Part shown: positions 1 to 8,784 of the stretch, piece by piece | Position numbering within the stretch: position 1 is the stretch's first letter | Layout: each line of letters opens with the position of its first letter | Origin: an uncultured Clostridia bacterium | GTDB lineage: Bacteria; Bacillota; Clostridia; Oscillospirales; Acutalibacteraceae | Direction: 5' to 3' | DNA length: 64,000 bases | Assembly: GCA_947589415.1 (NCBI GenBank) | Contig: CANQBP010000001.1 | Span: 124,001-188,000 of the forward strand | Notes under the pieces: model-generated | Databases searched by the model: none | What the model saw: the letters and a program-made list of their open reading frames with translations, nothing else | Told to the model about the DNA's origin: nothing | Made by a program: the position numbers and the translations under genes

Positions 1-430
1 GTTCATACCGATTGAAGAAATAGAGTCAATGGAAAAATGGGAGGGAAGTGAGCTTAATAAGGCAAAGGAAATTCTCGCATACGAACTTACAAAGCAGGTA
101 CACGGAGAGGAAGAAGCAACAAAGGCACTTAATACGGCAAAATCACTCTTTTCTGCCCGTACAAATTCAGATGATATGCCCTCAAGTGAAATAAGCGGTA
201 CGGATATGTCGGACGGAAAAATCGGTCTGATAGATCTTTTGTATCTGATAGAACTTGTTCCGTCAAAAGCCGAGGCAAGAAGACTCATAAAACAGAACGG
301 GATTTCGGTTGATGATGTGAAAATTACCGATGAGAAAGCGGAAATTACGGTCGGTTCTTTTGAGGAAAAGGGATATATAGTTATCAAAAAGGGCAAAAAA
401 GTATTTCACAAGGTGAGCTTTAAGGCTTGA
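1..430 (+). CDS. tyrS: Tyrosyl-tRNA synthetase, C-terminal part (partial)
   Basis: The 5' end lies outside the window; the reading frame is open from base 2. About 142 residues are visible. They match the end of bacterial TyrRS: the helical stretch that follows the catalytic core (KAKEILAYELTKQVHG), a variable linker, then an S4-type RNA-binding domain (LIDLLYLIELVPSKAEARR followed by KQNG). In this family the S4 domain binds the long variable arm of tRNA-Tyr. The enzyme charges tRNA-Tyr in the cytoplasm; a tRNA-Tyr gene lies at 23912-23992. The start and any T-box leader are not visible. nusB follows 23 bases downstream. Confidence 0.93.
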   Translation, partial: FIPIEEIESMEKWEGSELNKAKEILAYELTKQVHGEEEATKALNTAKSLFSARTNSDDMPSSEISGTDMSDGKIGLIDLLYLIELVPSKAEARRLIKQNGISVDDVKITDEKAEITVGSFEEKGYIVIKKGKKVFHKVSFKA

Positions 431-453
431 TATTTATGAAAGGAAAAATTGCT

Positions 454-903
454 ATGGGCGATAATTCTAAAAATAAAGATAATGTAAGGCACAGACGCCG
501 TGAGGAAAGGGAACAGGCATTTTGTCTTTTGTTTGAGCAGATTTTCCAAAATGATGATATGGACTCTGTTATAGAAGATGCAAAGGACGCAAGGGATATT
601 GAAATAGGAAAATATACAAGGGTACTTGTAAACGGCGTTGGAGAAAAACTCGAAGAAATAGACACATATATCAAGGCAAATTTGAAAAACTGGAAGATTG
701 AGCGAATATCAAAAGTTTCGCTTGTTGTGATGCGTGTTGCGGTTTATGAAATGCTTTATCGGGACGATGTTCCTGTTCGTGTTTCAATAAATGAGGCAAT
801 TGATATTGCAAAAAAATATGCGACACCGAAAGACGGTGCTTTTGTAAACGGCGTGTTGGGGTCGGTATCAAAACAGATAGAAATGAAGAGCGGTGAAAAA
901 TAA
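454..903 (+). CDS. nusB: Transcription antitermination factor NusB
   Basis: About 149 residues, the usual NusB length. The all-helical family signature is visible: an N-terminal RRREEREQAFCLLFE helix, the middle KISKVSL-like region (ERISKVSLVVMRVAVYEM), and the C-terminal SINEAIDIAKKYATPKDGAFVNGVLG block. NusB binds the boxA RNA element with NusE (S10) to suppress termination in rRNA operons. I chose the ATG at 454 because AAAGGA lies about 10 bases upstream; the TTG at 427 and ATG at 436 lack good sites. The stop overlaps the next start as TAATG, so the next gene is probably translationally coupled. Confidence 0.93.
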   Translation: MGDNSKNKDNVRHRRREEREQAFCLLFEQIFQNDDMDSVIEDAKDARDIEIGKYTRVLVNGVGEKLEEIDTYIKANLKNWKIERISKVSLVVMRVAVYEMLYRDDVPVRVSINEAIDIAKKYATPKDGAFVNGVLGSVSKQIEMKSGEK

Positions 904-1850
904 TGCCGTATTTTCTCGGTATAGATACAAGCAACTATACAACGTCCGCTTCTCTTTACGACAGCGACAGCGGATCAATGATATTTAAAAAAAAGCTGCT
1001 GCCCGTTAAAACAGGAGAGTGCGGATTAAGACAGAGCGATGCGGTTTTTCACCACGTCTGTCAGCTTCCGCAGATTATGGGCGAACTTCTTAACGGTTTT
1101 GACGGGCAGATAGAAGCAATAGGTGTATCCTCACGTCCCCGTGATGTTGAAGGTTCTTATATGCCGTGTTTTAATGTCGGTGTGAGTACCGCAGAAATTT
1201 TGGCGGGGGTTTTGAGGATACCGATCTATAAATTTTCTCACCAAAGCGGACATATAGCCGCAGCATTGTATTCCTCCGGAAAAGAAGAACTTTTGAACGA
1301 ACGGTTTTTGGCATTTCATGTGTCGGGGGGAACAACGGAAGCCGTACTCGTTTCTCCGGACAGGGATAAAATAATAAATACCGAAATTGCTGCCCGTACT
1401 CTCGATCTTAATGCGGGACAGCTTATAGACAGGACAGGAGTTATGCTCGGTCTTTCTTTTCCGTGCGGAAGAGAGCTTGAAAGGCTTGCACTAAAAAATA
1501 CCGAAAGACTTAATGTAAGGGCAACATTGAAAGGGGCGGATTGTTGTCTGTCCGGTGTTGAAAATATTTGCCGCAAGGCATACGAAAACGGAAGCTCCAA
1601 GGAATACGTCAGCGCATTGTGTCTGAAGTACGCAGAAAAGACCATAGATGAAATGTGCCGCATACTGCTTGAAAAATTCGGCAGTTTACCGGTAGTTTTT
1701 TCGGGCGGAGTTATGTCAAATACTATAATTAAAAATAATTTGGAAAAAAAGTATAACGCATATTTTGCAAAAACCGAATTTTCGGCGGATAATGCGTCGG
1801 GAACTGCATTTTTGTGTTATTGTAAGCATAAAATTGATAACAGAATATGA
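903..1850 (+). CDS. TsaD/Kae1-family paralog (glycoprotease-like)
   Basis: 315 residues with an ASKHA fold typical of TsaD/Kae1: the phosphate loop near the N-terminus (LGIDTSNYTTSASLYD), a second nucleotide motif (HVSGGTTEAVLVS) and FSGGVMSNTIIKN near the C-terminus. The metal ligands of TsaD appear kept: H113 and H117 in HQSGH and an Asp in SADNASG. It departs from canonical TsaD, which begins LGIETSCDET, and is shorter. It resembles the second Kae1-like protein of Clostridia rather than the t6A synthase subunit (inference). It overlaps nusB by one base and precedes glmM. Its substrate is unknown; a t6A-related role is possible but not shown. Confidence 0.78.
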   Translation: MPYFLGIDTSNYTTSASLYDSDSGSMIFKKKLLPVKTGECGLRQSDAVFHHVCQLPQIMGELLNGFDGQIEAIGVSSRPRDVEGSYMPCFNVGVSTAEILAGVLRIPIYKFSHQSGHIAAALYSSGKEELLNERFLAFHVSGGTTEAVLVSPDRDKIINTEIAARTLDLNAGQLIDRTGVMLGLSFPCGRELERLALKNTERLNVRATLKGADCCLSGVENICRKAYENGSSKEYVSALCLKYAEKTIDEMCRILLEKFGSLPVVFSGGVMSNTIIKNNLEKKYNAYFAKTEFSADNASGTAFLCYCKHKIDNRI

Positions 1851-1872
1851 AAATAAAAAAGGAGAGTCGGTT

Positions 1873-3255
1873 ATGAACAAGGCAGATAAAGTTACTAATA
1901 AAATCAGATTGTTTGGTACGGACGGTGTAAGGGGAATTGCAAATAAAGAGCTTGATATAGGGCTTGCTATGAATATAGGCAGAGCTGCCGCTATGGTGCT
2001 TACCGACAGTACGGACGGAAAACACCCTAAGGTTGTGATAGGAAAGGATACGAGAATATCTTCGGATATGCTGGAGGGAGCATTGATAGCGGGACTTTGT
2101 TCTGTCGGGGCAGATGTTGTACTGCTTGGAACCGTACCTACACCGACGGTGGCGTATCTTGTGAAAAAATATAATGCCGATGCCGGTATAATGATATCCG
2201 CATCACACAATCCTTTTGAATATAACGGAATAAAAATATTTTCGTCAAGCGGTTATAAACTGCCCGACAGTCTTGAGGACGAAATAGAAAAAATTGTTGT
2301 TGACAACGACAATTCCTCTGCACCGCAGACAGGAGCCGGAATAGGCAGGGTTACACGCTCGGATACTGCTGTTGATGATTATATTGATCATATAATCGGA
2401 ACCGTGGACTGCCGCCTTGACGGAATGAGAATTGCCATTGACTGTTCAAACGGTTCATCATCGGCAACGGCGGAAAAACTTTTTACCGGTCTTGGTGCGG
2501 AGTGTTATATGCTTTCGGACAAACCGGACGGTATGAATATAAACGATAAATGCGGGTCAACTCATATGGAAATGCTCCAAAAATATGTTTTGGAAAATAA
2601 GCTCGATTTGGGTATTGCATTTGACGGAGATGCTGACAGGTGTCTTGCGGTTGATGAGAACGGTAAGGTAATTGACGGGGATATAATAATGGCAATATGT
2701 GCATCTGACCTTGCCTCAAGAAATAAATTGAATAAGAAAACGGCAGTCGGAACGGTTATGTCAAATATGGGATTTGGTATTTTCTGCAAAGAAAACGGTC
2801 TTAATTTTGCCGTGACCGATGTAGGCGACAGGTATGTATTGGAGGAAATGCTGAAAGAGGGATATAACTTCGGAGGCGAACAGTCGGGTCATGTTATATT
2901 CCTTGATTACGCCACAACGGGTGACGGGCAGCTTACCGCAGCTCAATTGCTGAGTGTATTGAGCAGAAAAAAAGAAAGGCTTTCCGTTATTTCCTCACTT
3001 ATGACAAAATATCCCCAGGTGCTTATTAACGTAGATATAACGGCGGAGAAGAAATGTTTATTTTACGATAATAAGGTGATATCAAAGAAAATAAGTGATG
3101 TTCAAAAGGAACTCGGTGCGGACGGAAGAATACTTGTGCGTGTATCCGGTACAGAACCTCTTGTAAGAGTAATGCTGGAGGGAAAGGATAAAGAACAGAT
3201 TGAGAAATTTGCAAAAGAAACGTCAAATTTAATTAAGAAAGAGCTTGGAGAATGA
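1873..3255 (+). CDS. glmM: Phosphoglucosamine mutase
   Basis: 460 residues. Converts glucosamine-6-phosphate to glucosamine-1-phosphate on the way to UDP-GlcNAc for peptidoglycan. The alpha-D-phosphohexomutase blocks are in order: N-terminal FGTDGVRG, the phosphoserine loop GIMISASHNP, the metal loop AFDGDADRC, the sugar-binding GGEQSGH, and the phosphate-binding RVSGTEPLVRVM near the end. These are GlmM-type rather than PGM-type motifs. ATG 1873 has AAAGGAGAG seven bases upstream. An in-frame upstream extension to 1765 would overlap the previous gene and lacks a ribosome binding site. A weak AT-rich hairpin follows the stop. Confidence 0.95.
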   Translation: MNKADKVTNKIRLFGTDGVRGIANKELDIGLAMNIGRAAAMVLTDSTDGKHPKVVIGKDTRISSDMLEGALIAGLCSVGADVVLLGTVPTPTVAYLVKKYNADAGIMISASHNPFEYNGIKIFSSSGYKLPDSLEDEIEKIVVDNDNSSAPQTGAGIGRVTRSDTAVDDYIDHIIGTVDCRLDGMRIAIDCSNGSSSATAEKLFTGLGAECYMLSDKPDGMNINDKCGSTHMEMLQKYVLENKLDLGIAFDGDADRCLAVDENGKVIDGDIIMAICASDLASRNKLNKKTAVGTVMSNMGFGIFCKENGLNFAVTDVGDRYVLEEMLKEGYNFGGEQSGHVIFLDYATTGDGQLTAAQLLSVLSRKKERLSVISSLMTKYPQVLINVDITAEKKCLFYDNKVISKKISDVQKELGADGRILVRVSGTEPLVRVMLEGKDKEQIEKFAKETSNLIKKELGE

Positions 3256-3267
3256 TTGTGCAAAATA

Positions 3268-3288
3268 TATAAATTTTACTATATAAAA
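3268..3288 (+). repeat. Copy A of a 21-bp AT-rich motif
   Basis: TATAAATTTTACTATATAAAA lies in the gap after glmM. A 20-of-21 match lies at 9920-9940 upstream of dxs. Here AATTTTA and TAAAATT flank a 5-base loop, so it can form a small hairpin. The role is unknown; its AT-richness means chance cannot be excluded. Confidence 0.4.
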
Positions 3289-3333
3289 TTATTAAAGTTC
3301 TACATTTCTTTTACCGAATTTTTAAATAATATG

Positions 3334-3342
3334 TGCTATAAT
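3334..3342 (+). promoter_or_regulatory. Extended -10 promoter for the glycosyltransferase-fold gene
   Basis: TGCTATAAT gives a perfect -10 (3337-3342) with a TGn extension. No good -35 lies 16-18 bases upstream, so it would rely on the extended -10. It sits 31 bases before the start codon at 3373. Confidence 0.55.
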
Positions 3343-3372
3343 AAATACAAATGAAATTGGAGCTGTATTATT

Positions 3373-4314
3373 ATGGCAAAAGCTGATATATCGGTTATAA
3401 TTCCCTCAAAAAATAATGCGAACGAAGTTGCCGCTATAATTGATAGAATGTCATCAGACATTCTCGGTGTAAATATGGAATTTATAGTAATAGATATAAA
3501 TTCCGCGAATGGCGGGATAATTGACGTATTGAATATGATAAAGGAAAAAAATCTGTCGGGTTATGTAATTCAAAGCGGCGGCGGGACTGTAAGTTCTGCA
3601 CTTAATACCGGTATATACAAAGCAAGCGGAAGATATATCACCTTTGTGTACCCGTCAAGGCTGTACAAAAACTATATTTCCGATTATTTCTCACTTGCGG
3701 AGGAGAAAAACGCTGATTTTATATTTGCTGCACCCGAAACGAATGACGGCAGCAGAATACTTATTTCTGACGGTGTGACCGGTGCTGATGTTGCCGTATG
3801 TCTTATACGTTCGTCAATTACTATGGATTTTACAGCCGTTATGTTTAAAAGAGAATTTCTTGTTGAAAATAAAGTGTCTTTTTATGAGGATTGCAGGCTG
3901 GGTTACGCAGAAGAATTTGTTTTTAATACTTTGCTCCATTCTCCGATTGTTGCATTTTCAAAAATCAAGCCCGAAAGGGATCATTCTAATGAAACCGTGA
4001 GGGAAAATACATTATCGGCGGGAAATAACTGCTTTGAACGGTTGGAGGCAATGATACGGGTATTTTCGGCTGCAAAAGAGTATAAGAAAGACGACAGAGT
4101 GCTTCTTGAAGCATTGGAGTTTCAAAAACTGCCGTCCGTGACGATGAGTTGTATAGATAAGCTGCTGGCGGAGGGATTCGGCGCATCATCAATTAAAAAA
4201 CTCATGAAAAATAAGGGATATGACAAATATCTTGATTTTTCGAGATATACTTCAAAGACATTGAGAAATAAAATATTATTATGGAAAACCGTTCCGTGGC
4301 TGTATAAGCCGTGA
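3373..4314 (+). CDS. Glycosyltransferase family 2-like protein, atypical
   Basis: 313 residues. The N-terminal part has the GT-A start of family 2 enzymes (ISVIIPSKNN, then IVIDINSANGG) and the helix before the metal site (SALNTGIYKASGRYITF). Where family 2 enzymes normally carry an acidic DxD-type motif, this protein reads VYPSR (residues 92-96). The C-terminal 100 residues are not recognised. There is no membrane segment or signal peptide, so it should be cytoplasmic. The gene stands alone: its own extended -10 upstream and a terminator downstream. The substrate is unknown, and it may be inactive or use another mechanism. Confidence 0.7.
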   Translation: MAKADISVIIPSKNNANEVAAIIDRMSSDILGVNMEFIVIDINSANGGIIDVLNMIKEKNLSGYVIQSGGGTVSSALNTGIYKASGRYITFVYPSRLYKNYISDYFSLAEEKNADFIFAAPETNDGSRILISDGVTGADVAVCLIRSSITMDFTAVMFKREFLVENKVSFYEDCRLGYAEEFVFNTLLHSPIVAFSKIKPERDHSNETVRENTLSAGNNCFERLEAMIRVFSAAKEYKKDDRVLLEALEFQKLPSVTMSCIDKLLAEGFGASSIKKLMKNKGYDKYLDFSRYTSKTLRNKILLWKTVPWLYKP

Positions 4315-4319
4315 GATTT

Positions 4320-4357
4320 GAGTCGCCGTACGAATTTTGTTCGGCGGCTCTTTTATT
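4320..4357 (+). terminator. Rho-independent terminator
   Basis: A 9-bp stem, GAGTCGCCG with CGGCGGCTC (one G-T pair), is followed by TTTTATT. It begins six bases after the stop of the glycosyltransferase-fold gene. Confidence 0.85.
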
Positions 4358-4361
4358 ATGG

Positions 4362-4390
4362 TTGATAAAATGATAGAAATATGGTATATT
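4362..4390 (+). promoter_or_regulatory. Promoter of the ruvC operon
   Basis: TTGATA (4362-4367), a 17-base spacer and TATATT (4385-4390), with a TGG extension before the -10. It lies directly after the upstream terminator and 33 bases before the ruvC start. Confidence 0.75.
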
Positions 4391-4423
4391 TATTCTATAC
4401 ATTTGCTTTGGGAATGAGGACGT

Positions 4424-4927
4424 ATGAAAGTTTTAGGTATAGATCCCGGATATGCTATTGTGGGGTACGGGGTTATAGAGTACAGCGGAGGAAAGTATTT
4501 TCCGCTCGATTACGGAGCAATAACAACACAATCGGATATGGAGTTTCCGAAAAGACTTCAATATATCTATAATGAGCTTGTTTCGATAATAATCAGGAAT
4601 GATCCGGACGAAATGTCTATTGAAAGATTATATTTTCATAATAATCAGAAAACAGGAATAGCGGTTGCCGAGGCAAGGGGAGTTATTCTGCTTGCGGCAC
4701 AGATGAATAATATCCCGATAAGCGAATATACACCCTTGCAGGTAAAACTCGCAGTTACGGGGTACGGTCAGGCGAAAAAGCCGCAGGTTATGGAAATGAC
4801 ACGCAGACTTCTAAAACTCGAAAGTGTTCCTAAGCCCGATGATACCGCAGATGCGCTTGCAATGGCAATATGTCATGTGCAAAGTTCGGGAACAAGGCTC
4901 AGAAATATTATTAACAGGAGAGGATAA
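4424..4927 (+). CDS. ruvC: Holliday junction endonuclease RuvC
   Basis: 167 residues, typical length. Cuts four-way DNA junctions with RuvAB during recombination repair. The RNase H-like catalytic acids are all present: D7 in GIDPG, E67 in SIERLYF, and D140 and D143 in DDTADALA. A GAATGAGGA-type site precedes ATG 4424. It is first in a probable operon that also carries ruvA and ruvB, but a nitroreductase and a decayed phosphatase gene separate ruvC from ruvA. Confidence 0.97.
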   Translation: MKVLGIDPGYAIVGYGVIEYSGGKYFPLDYGAITTQSDMEFPKRLQYIYNELVSIIIRNDPDEMSIERLYFHNNQKTGIAVAEARGVILLAAQMNNIPISEYTPLQVKLAVTGYGQAKKPQVMEMTRRLLKLESVPKPDDTADALAMAICHVQSSGTRLRNIINRRG

Positions 4928-4930
4928 TAT

Positions 4931-5557
4931 ATGGATAATATATACGATGTTATGAATACAAGAAGAAGCATACGTAAATTTACTGATGAACCCCTACCCG
5001 AGGAGGATATAAATAAAATTGTAGGATCCGCTCTTTTATCGCCGAGTGCCTGTAACTGTCAGAGTTTTTATTTTGTTGCCGTAAGAAATAAGGAGCTTAT
5101 TGAAAAAACAGCCGCTGCTGTCGAAAAGGGTATAGATGATTTTTATGCCGGAGCCGAAGCGGAATATACTGCGTTGAGGAAAAAGCAGTCAACATTTTTT
5201 AAAAAGGCCTCGCTTGTAATTTTTGTATATCTTACCGATATGGAATATTATCAGAAGCAGGCAGTGGATGTATATGCCACAAAGGGATATGACAGCAAGG
5301 AAATGCTTAGAATGATTGGTGAGCCCGATGTACTTTCAGTAGGAGCTGCTGTTGAAAATATGTTGCTGACAATACATTCCCTCGGCTATGGAGCCTGTTG
5401 GATGAGCGATCCGATTGTTTCCGAGGTGAATATAAACGAGGTATTGAAGATGGATTCAACCTACAGGCTTATGGGCGTTATACCTGTAGGAAAATCCGCC
5501 TACACGCCAAGACCCAAGAAAAGCAAGGAGCTTTCGGATATACTTGAAATAAGGTAG
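4931..5557 (+). CDS. Nitroreductase-family FMN oxidoreductase
   Basis: 208 residues, starting four bases after the ruvC stop. N-terminal VMNTRRSIRKF is the classic FMN phosphate-binding start of the nitroreductase fold; SPSACNCQSFYFV, AAVENMLLTIHSLGYGACWM and the end of the fold (LMGVIPVGKSAYTPRPK) complete it. Such enzymes are homodimers that reduce nitro or quinone compounds with NAD(P)H, but the natural substrate cannot be read from sequence. Its place inside the ruv operon is unusual and gives no functional clue. Confidence 0.88.
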   Translation: MDNIYDVMNTRRSIRKFTDEPLPEEDINKIVGSALLSPSACNCQSFYFVAVRNKELIEKTAAAVEKGIDDFYAGAEAEYTALRKKQSTFFKKASLVIFVYLTDMEYYQKQAVDVYATKGYDSKEMLRMIGEPDVLSVGAAVENMLLTIHSLGYGACWMSDPIVSEVNINEVLKMDSTYRLMGVIPVGKSAYTPRPKKSKELSDILEIR

Positions 5558-5568
5558 GTGTTGGGATT

Positions 5569-5882
5569 GTGACACACATATGTTTTGCCTGCCATGCACA
5601 GCCGGATTACAGGACAGTACATACGGATTATCTGCCGATGGGAATATTGCCGCTGTTAATGATATATTGAAAAAGTACAGGGATAAATCCGTGCTTATCG
5701 GGACACATGGTACGGCTTTGAGTTTGATAATAAATTACTATGATAATTCCTTTGGTCTTGACGGTTTTATGAGAATAATAGATTATATGCCGTATGTGAT
5801 AAGAATGGATTTTGAGGGAGAATACTTTGCAGGCAAGCAGGAGCTTGGATTTGTTAAAAAGGAATTTCACGGACAAAAATAA
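5569..5882 (+). pseudogene. Decayed histidine phosphatase (phosphoglycerate mutase-like)
   Basis: Two pieces of one family lie in different frames. From a GTG at 5569 one frame reads VTHICFACHAQPDYRTVHTD, matching the family N-terminus (T-I-YFVRHAQPDY), with the catalytic Arg of RH replaced by Cys. That frame then stops. A second frame, open to 5882, reads TYGLSADGNIAAVNDILKKY and then VLIGTHGTALSLI, the C-terminal half with the second catalytic His. An intact member is about 200 residues; roughly 75-100 are missing between the pieces. The best reading is an internal deletion plus frameshift. The 100-residue C-terminal piece could still be translated from an ATG at 5580, but it would lack half the active site. 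Confidence 0.75.
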
Positions 5883-5897
5883 TCGGAGAGGTATAAA

Positions 5898-6506
5898 ATG
5901 ATATACAGTCTTAACGGAACGATAATACATACAGAGCCTAATATGGTAGTGATAGAATGCGGAGGGGTAGGCTATAAGTGTCTTACCACGATGAATACGA
6001 TGAGGGTTTTGCCGAGGAACGGCGAAAAGGCTATGGTCTATACACATATGATTGTCAGAGAGGACGCAGTTGAATTATGCGGTTTTGCCGAGCAAAGCGA
6101 ACTCAATTGCTTTAAGCTGTTGACAGCGGTAAGCGGAGTCGGTGCAAAAGTTGCAATAGCGCTGCTTTCCGAATTTACTCCCGAACAGATAGCGGTTGCG
6201 GTTTCTTCGGGCGACAGTAAGAGGCTTACAAAGGCAAGCGGCATAGGCAATAAGATAGCGCAGAGGATAGTGCTTGAGCTTAAAGATAAAGTTAAGAATA
6301 TCACGCCGACGGTCAGCTCGGATATTACGGCAGGAGGTGTATCACCCGCTGTAATAGCGGAGGGCAATATATCAAAGGCACTCGGAGCGCTTGCCGTACT
6401 CGGTTATTCTCCCGATGAGGTTACTCCGTTTATGGGAAATATCGATCCGAATTTGCCGGTTGAGCGCATTATAGGTGAAACGCTTAAAGCAATAGGTAAA
6501 AAATAA
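5898..6506 (+). CDS. ruvA: Holliday junction DNA helicase subunit RuvA
   Basis: 202 residues. Forms tetramers that hold the four-way junction while RuvB motors pull DNA through. Domain I (MIYSLNGTI start, OB fold), domain II with tandem helix-hairpin-helix motifs (LLTAVSGVGAKVAIALLS and LTKASGIGNKIAQRIVLELKDK), a flexible linker and domain III (ALGALAVLGYSPDEV), which contacts RuvB, are all visible. GGAGAGG lies before ATG 5898. ruvB follows after 17 bases. Confidence 0.97.
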   Translation: MIYSLNGTIIHTEPNMVVIECGGVGYKCLTTMNTMRVLPRNGEKAMVYTHMIVREDAVELCGFAEQSELNCFKLLTAVSGVGAKVAIALLSEFTPEQIAVAVSSGDSKRLTKASGIGNKIAQRIVLELKDKVKNITPTVSSDITAGGVSPAVIAEGNISKALGALAVLGYSPDEVTPFMGNIDPNLPVERIIGETLKAIGKK

Positions 6507-6523
6507 TATAGTGAGGAAAGCCA

Positions 6524-7564
6524 ATGGAAGATTTTGATTTTGAAAACAGGATAGTTTCCCCGACAGAAATAATGGGCGAAAACGGAGATGATAACCCGCT
6601 TCGACCGAAAACACTCGATGATTATATAGGTCAGGATAAAGTAAAACAAAATCTTGCCGTATTTATAGAGGCGGCAAAGCAAAGGGGAGAGTCCCTTGAC
6701 CATGTTCTGCTGTACGGCCCTCCGGGACTCGGAAAAACAACGCTTTCGGGAATAATAGCAAATGAAATGGGAGTAAACCTGCGTATCACATCGGGCCCGG
6801 CAATAGAAAAGCCCGGTGATCTTGCGGCAATGCTTACAAATCTCAACGAGGGTGATGTGCTTTTTATAGATGAGATACACCGCATATCCCGTGCGGTAGA
6901 GGAAGTGCTGTATCCCGCTATGGAGGATTTTGCGATTGATATAGTAACGGGAAAGGGACAAATGGCGGCGGCTTATCATCTTCCCCTCCCGCATTTTACA
7001 CTTGTGGGCGCAACCACGAGGGCGGGGCAGCTTACAGCACCGCTGCGTGACAGATTCGGTGTTTCTTTGCGACTTGAATTGTATACCCCGGAGGAGCTTG
7101 CAATGATAGTAAACAGAAGTGCCGCTATTCTTAATATACCCGTAGAACCGGACGGAGCGTTGGAGATAGCATCACGTTCGAGAGGAACACCGAGGATTGC
7201 AAACAGAATGTTGAAAAGGGTGCGTGATTTTGCGCAGGTGATGTCAAACGGAGTGATTACACTGAAAACAGCACAGATAGCACTCGAAAGACTGGAAATA
7301 GACGAACTCGGACTTGATTCTAACGACAGGCGTATGCTTAATGCGATAGTAAAATTCTATAAGGGCGGCCCGGTGGGACTTGAAACGCTTGCGGCTGCGA
7401 TAGGTGAGGAGGCGGTCACAATAGAGGACGTAATAGAGCCGTATCTTATGCAGATAGGATTTTTGAACAGAACACCGAGGGGACGCTGTATAACCCGTGC
7501 GGGCTGTCTGCATCTCGGAGTGGAACTTCCCGATGTGCAGGACGCACAAATCAAATTTGATTAA
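6524..7564 (+). CDS. ruvB: Holliday junction branch migration ATPase RuvB
   Basis: 346 residues. An AAA+ ring motor with RuvA. Walker A is GPPGLGKTT at residues 65-73, Walker B is FIDEIHR, sensor 1 lies in VGATTRAG, the arginine finger region is APLRDRFG, and the C-terminal winged-helix domain carries [13 protein letters not shown] and TPRGR. The length is normal. It sits 17 bases after ruvA with a GTGAGGAAAG site and is followed within 15 bases by xseA, consistent with one transcript. Confidence 0.97.
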   Translation: MEDFDFENRIVSPTEIMGENGDDNPLRPKTLDDYIGQDKVKQNLAVFIEAAKQRGESLDHVLLYGPPGLGKTTLSGIIANEMGVNLRITSGPAIEKPGDLAAMLTNLNEGDVLFIDEIHRISRAVEEVLYPAMEDFAIDIVTGKGQMAAAYHLPLPHFTLVGATTRAGQLTAPLRDRFGVSLRLELYTPEELAMIVNRSAAILNIPVEPDGALEIASRSRGTPRIANRMLKRVRDFAQVMSNGVITLKTAQIALERLEIDELGLDSNDRRMLNAIVKFYKGGPVGLETLAAAIGEEAVTIEDVIEPYLMQIGFLNRTPRGRCITRAGCLHLGVELPDVQDAQIKFD

Positions 7565-7578
7565 AAGAGATGATGATT

Positions 7579-8784
7579 ATGCCGTTGCTTACGGTTTCCG
7601 GACTTAATACGTATGTAAAATCAATTTTAGATGAAGATATTCATTTGAGTGATATAATGATGTCGGCAGAGATATCCAATTACAAAAATCACTATATGTC
7701 GGGACACAGATATATGACCTTGAAAGATGAAGAAAGCAGCATAAGTGCAGTAATGTTTTCACAATATGCATCAAGGCTGAAATTTGCCCCCGAAAACGGT
7801 ATGGAAGTAATTGTCAGAGGCAGGGCGGCTCTATATACAAAGACGGGACAGTATCAGTTCTATATCGAGGATATGCGGCCCGTCGGTGTCGGAGCATTAA
7901 GTACATCGTTTGATATTCTTAAAAATAAACTCGAAAAGGAGGGTCTGTTCTCGGCAGAGCATAAAAAACCTCTTCCCGAATATCCTAAAAGAATAGGTGT
8001 AATAACTTCAGATACGGGTGCTGCTGTCAGGGATATATGCAAGACACTTGAAAGAAGATATAAAATCGGTGAAATAATTCTTTGCCCGGTTCGTGTGCAG
8101 GGAGTAAATGCTGCTGCGGAGCTTACTGCGGCGGTAAAACGCTTTGATAATATGAAATGTGCCGATGTGATAATAATAGGCAGGGGCGGAGGCTCGGCAG
8201 AGGATTTGGCTGCGTTTAATGACGAAAATCTGATTCGTGCTATATACGATTGTGAAATACCCGTAGTGTCGGGAATAGGACACCAGACCGATACGACCTT
8301 GTGTGATTTTGTTGTTGATGCCGCTGCTGCAACTCCGACAGCGGCTGCGGAAATGGTATCCCCCGAAGAGGGTGAGATGTCGGAGGAGATAAAATATTAT
8401 TATAAAAAAATCATATCGTTGTTTAAAATACAAACCGATATGGAGAAAAAAAGACTTTATATGCTTGCAAAATCGGGAGTTATGAAAAATCCCGATGTAT
8501 TGATATCGAAAAAAAGAGAACGGTTCAATACGTTGTGTTCAAATATGATGTCATCATATAGGGCGTTAGTATCGGATAAGCAAAAAGAATTTACATCTGC
8601 GGCGGCAAAACTTGATACATTAAGTCCGCTGAAGGTTCTGGCAAGGGGATATTCCGTGGTATTAAAAGACAATAAGATACTAAACTCCGTAAGCCGGATC
8701 GAAAAGGGAGATAAGGCTAAAATACGGTTTTATGATGGTACTGCGGAATGTGTAATAACGGAAAGGAAGGTTTCAGATGTCTGA
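7579..8784 (+). CDS. xseA: Exodeoxyribonuclease VII large subunit
   Basis: About 401 residues. With XseB it degrades single-stranded DNA from both ends. The N-terminal OB fold begins LLTVSGLNTYVK; the catalytic domain has RIGVITSDTGAAVRDI, ADVIIIGRGGGSAEDLAAFNDE and VVSGIGHQTDTTLCDFVVDAAAATPTAAAE-type motifs in the usual order; a charged helical region follows, and LKVLARGYSVV marks the end. ATGs occur at 7570, 7573 and 7579. I prefer 7579 because AAAAGAG is well spaced only for that one. The end overlaps xseB by eight bases. Confidence 0.95.
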   Translation: MPLLTVSGLNTYVKSILDEDIHLSDIMMSAEISNYKNHYMSGHRYMTLKDEESSISAVMFSQYASRLKFAPENGMEVIVRGRAALYTKTGQYQFYIEDMRPVGVGALSTSFDILKNKLEKEGLFSAEHKKPLPEYPKRIGVITSDTGAAVRDICKTLERRYKIGEIILCPVRVQGVNAAAELTAAVKRFDNMKCADVIIIGRGGGSAEDLAAFNDENLIRAIYDCEIPVVSGIGHQTDTTLCDFVVDAAAATPTAAAEMVSPEEGEMSEEIKYYYKKIISLFKIQTDMEKKRLYMLAKSGVMKNPDVLISKKRERFNTLCSNMMSSYRALVSDKQKEFTSAAAKLDTLSPLKVLARGYSVVLKDNKILNSVSRIEKGDKAKIRFYDGTAECVITERKVSDV

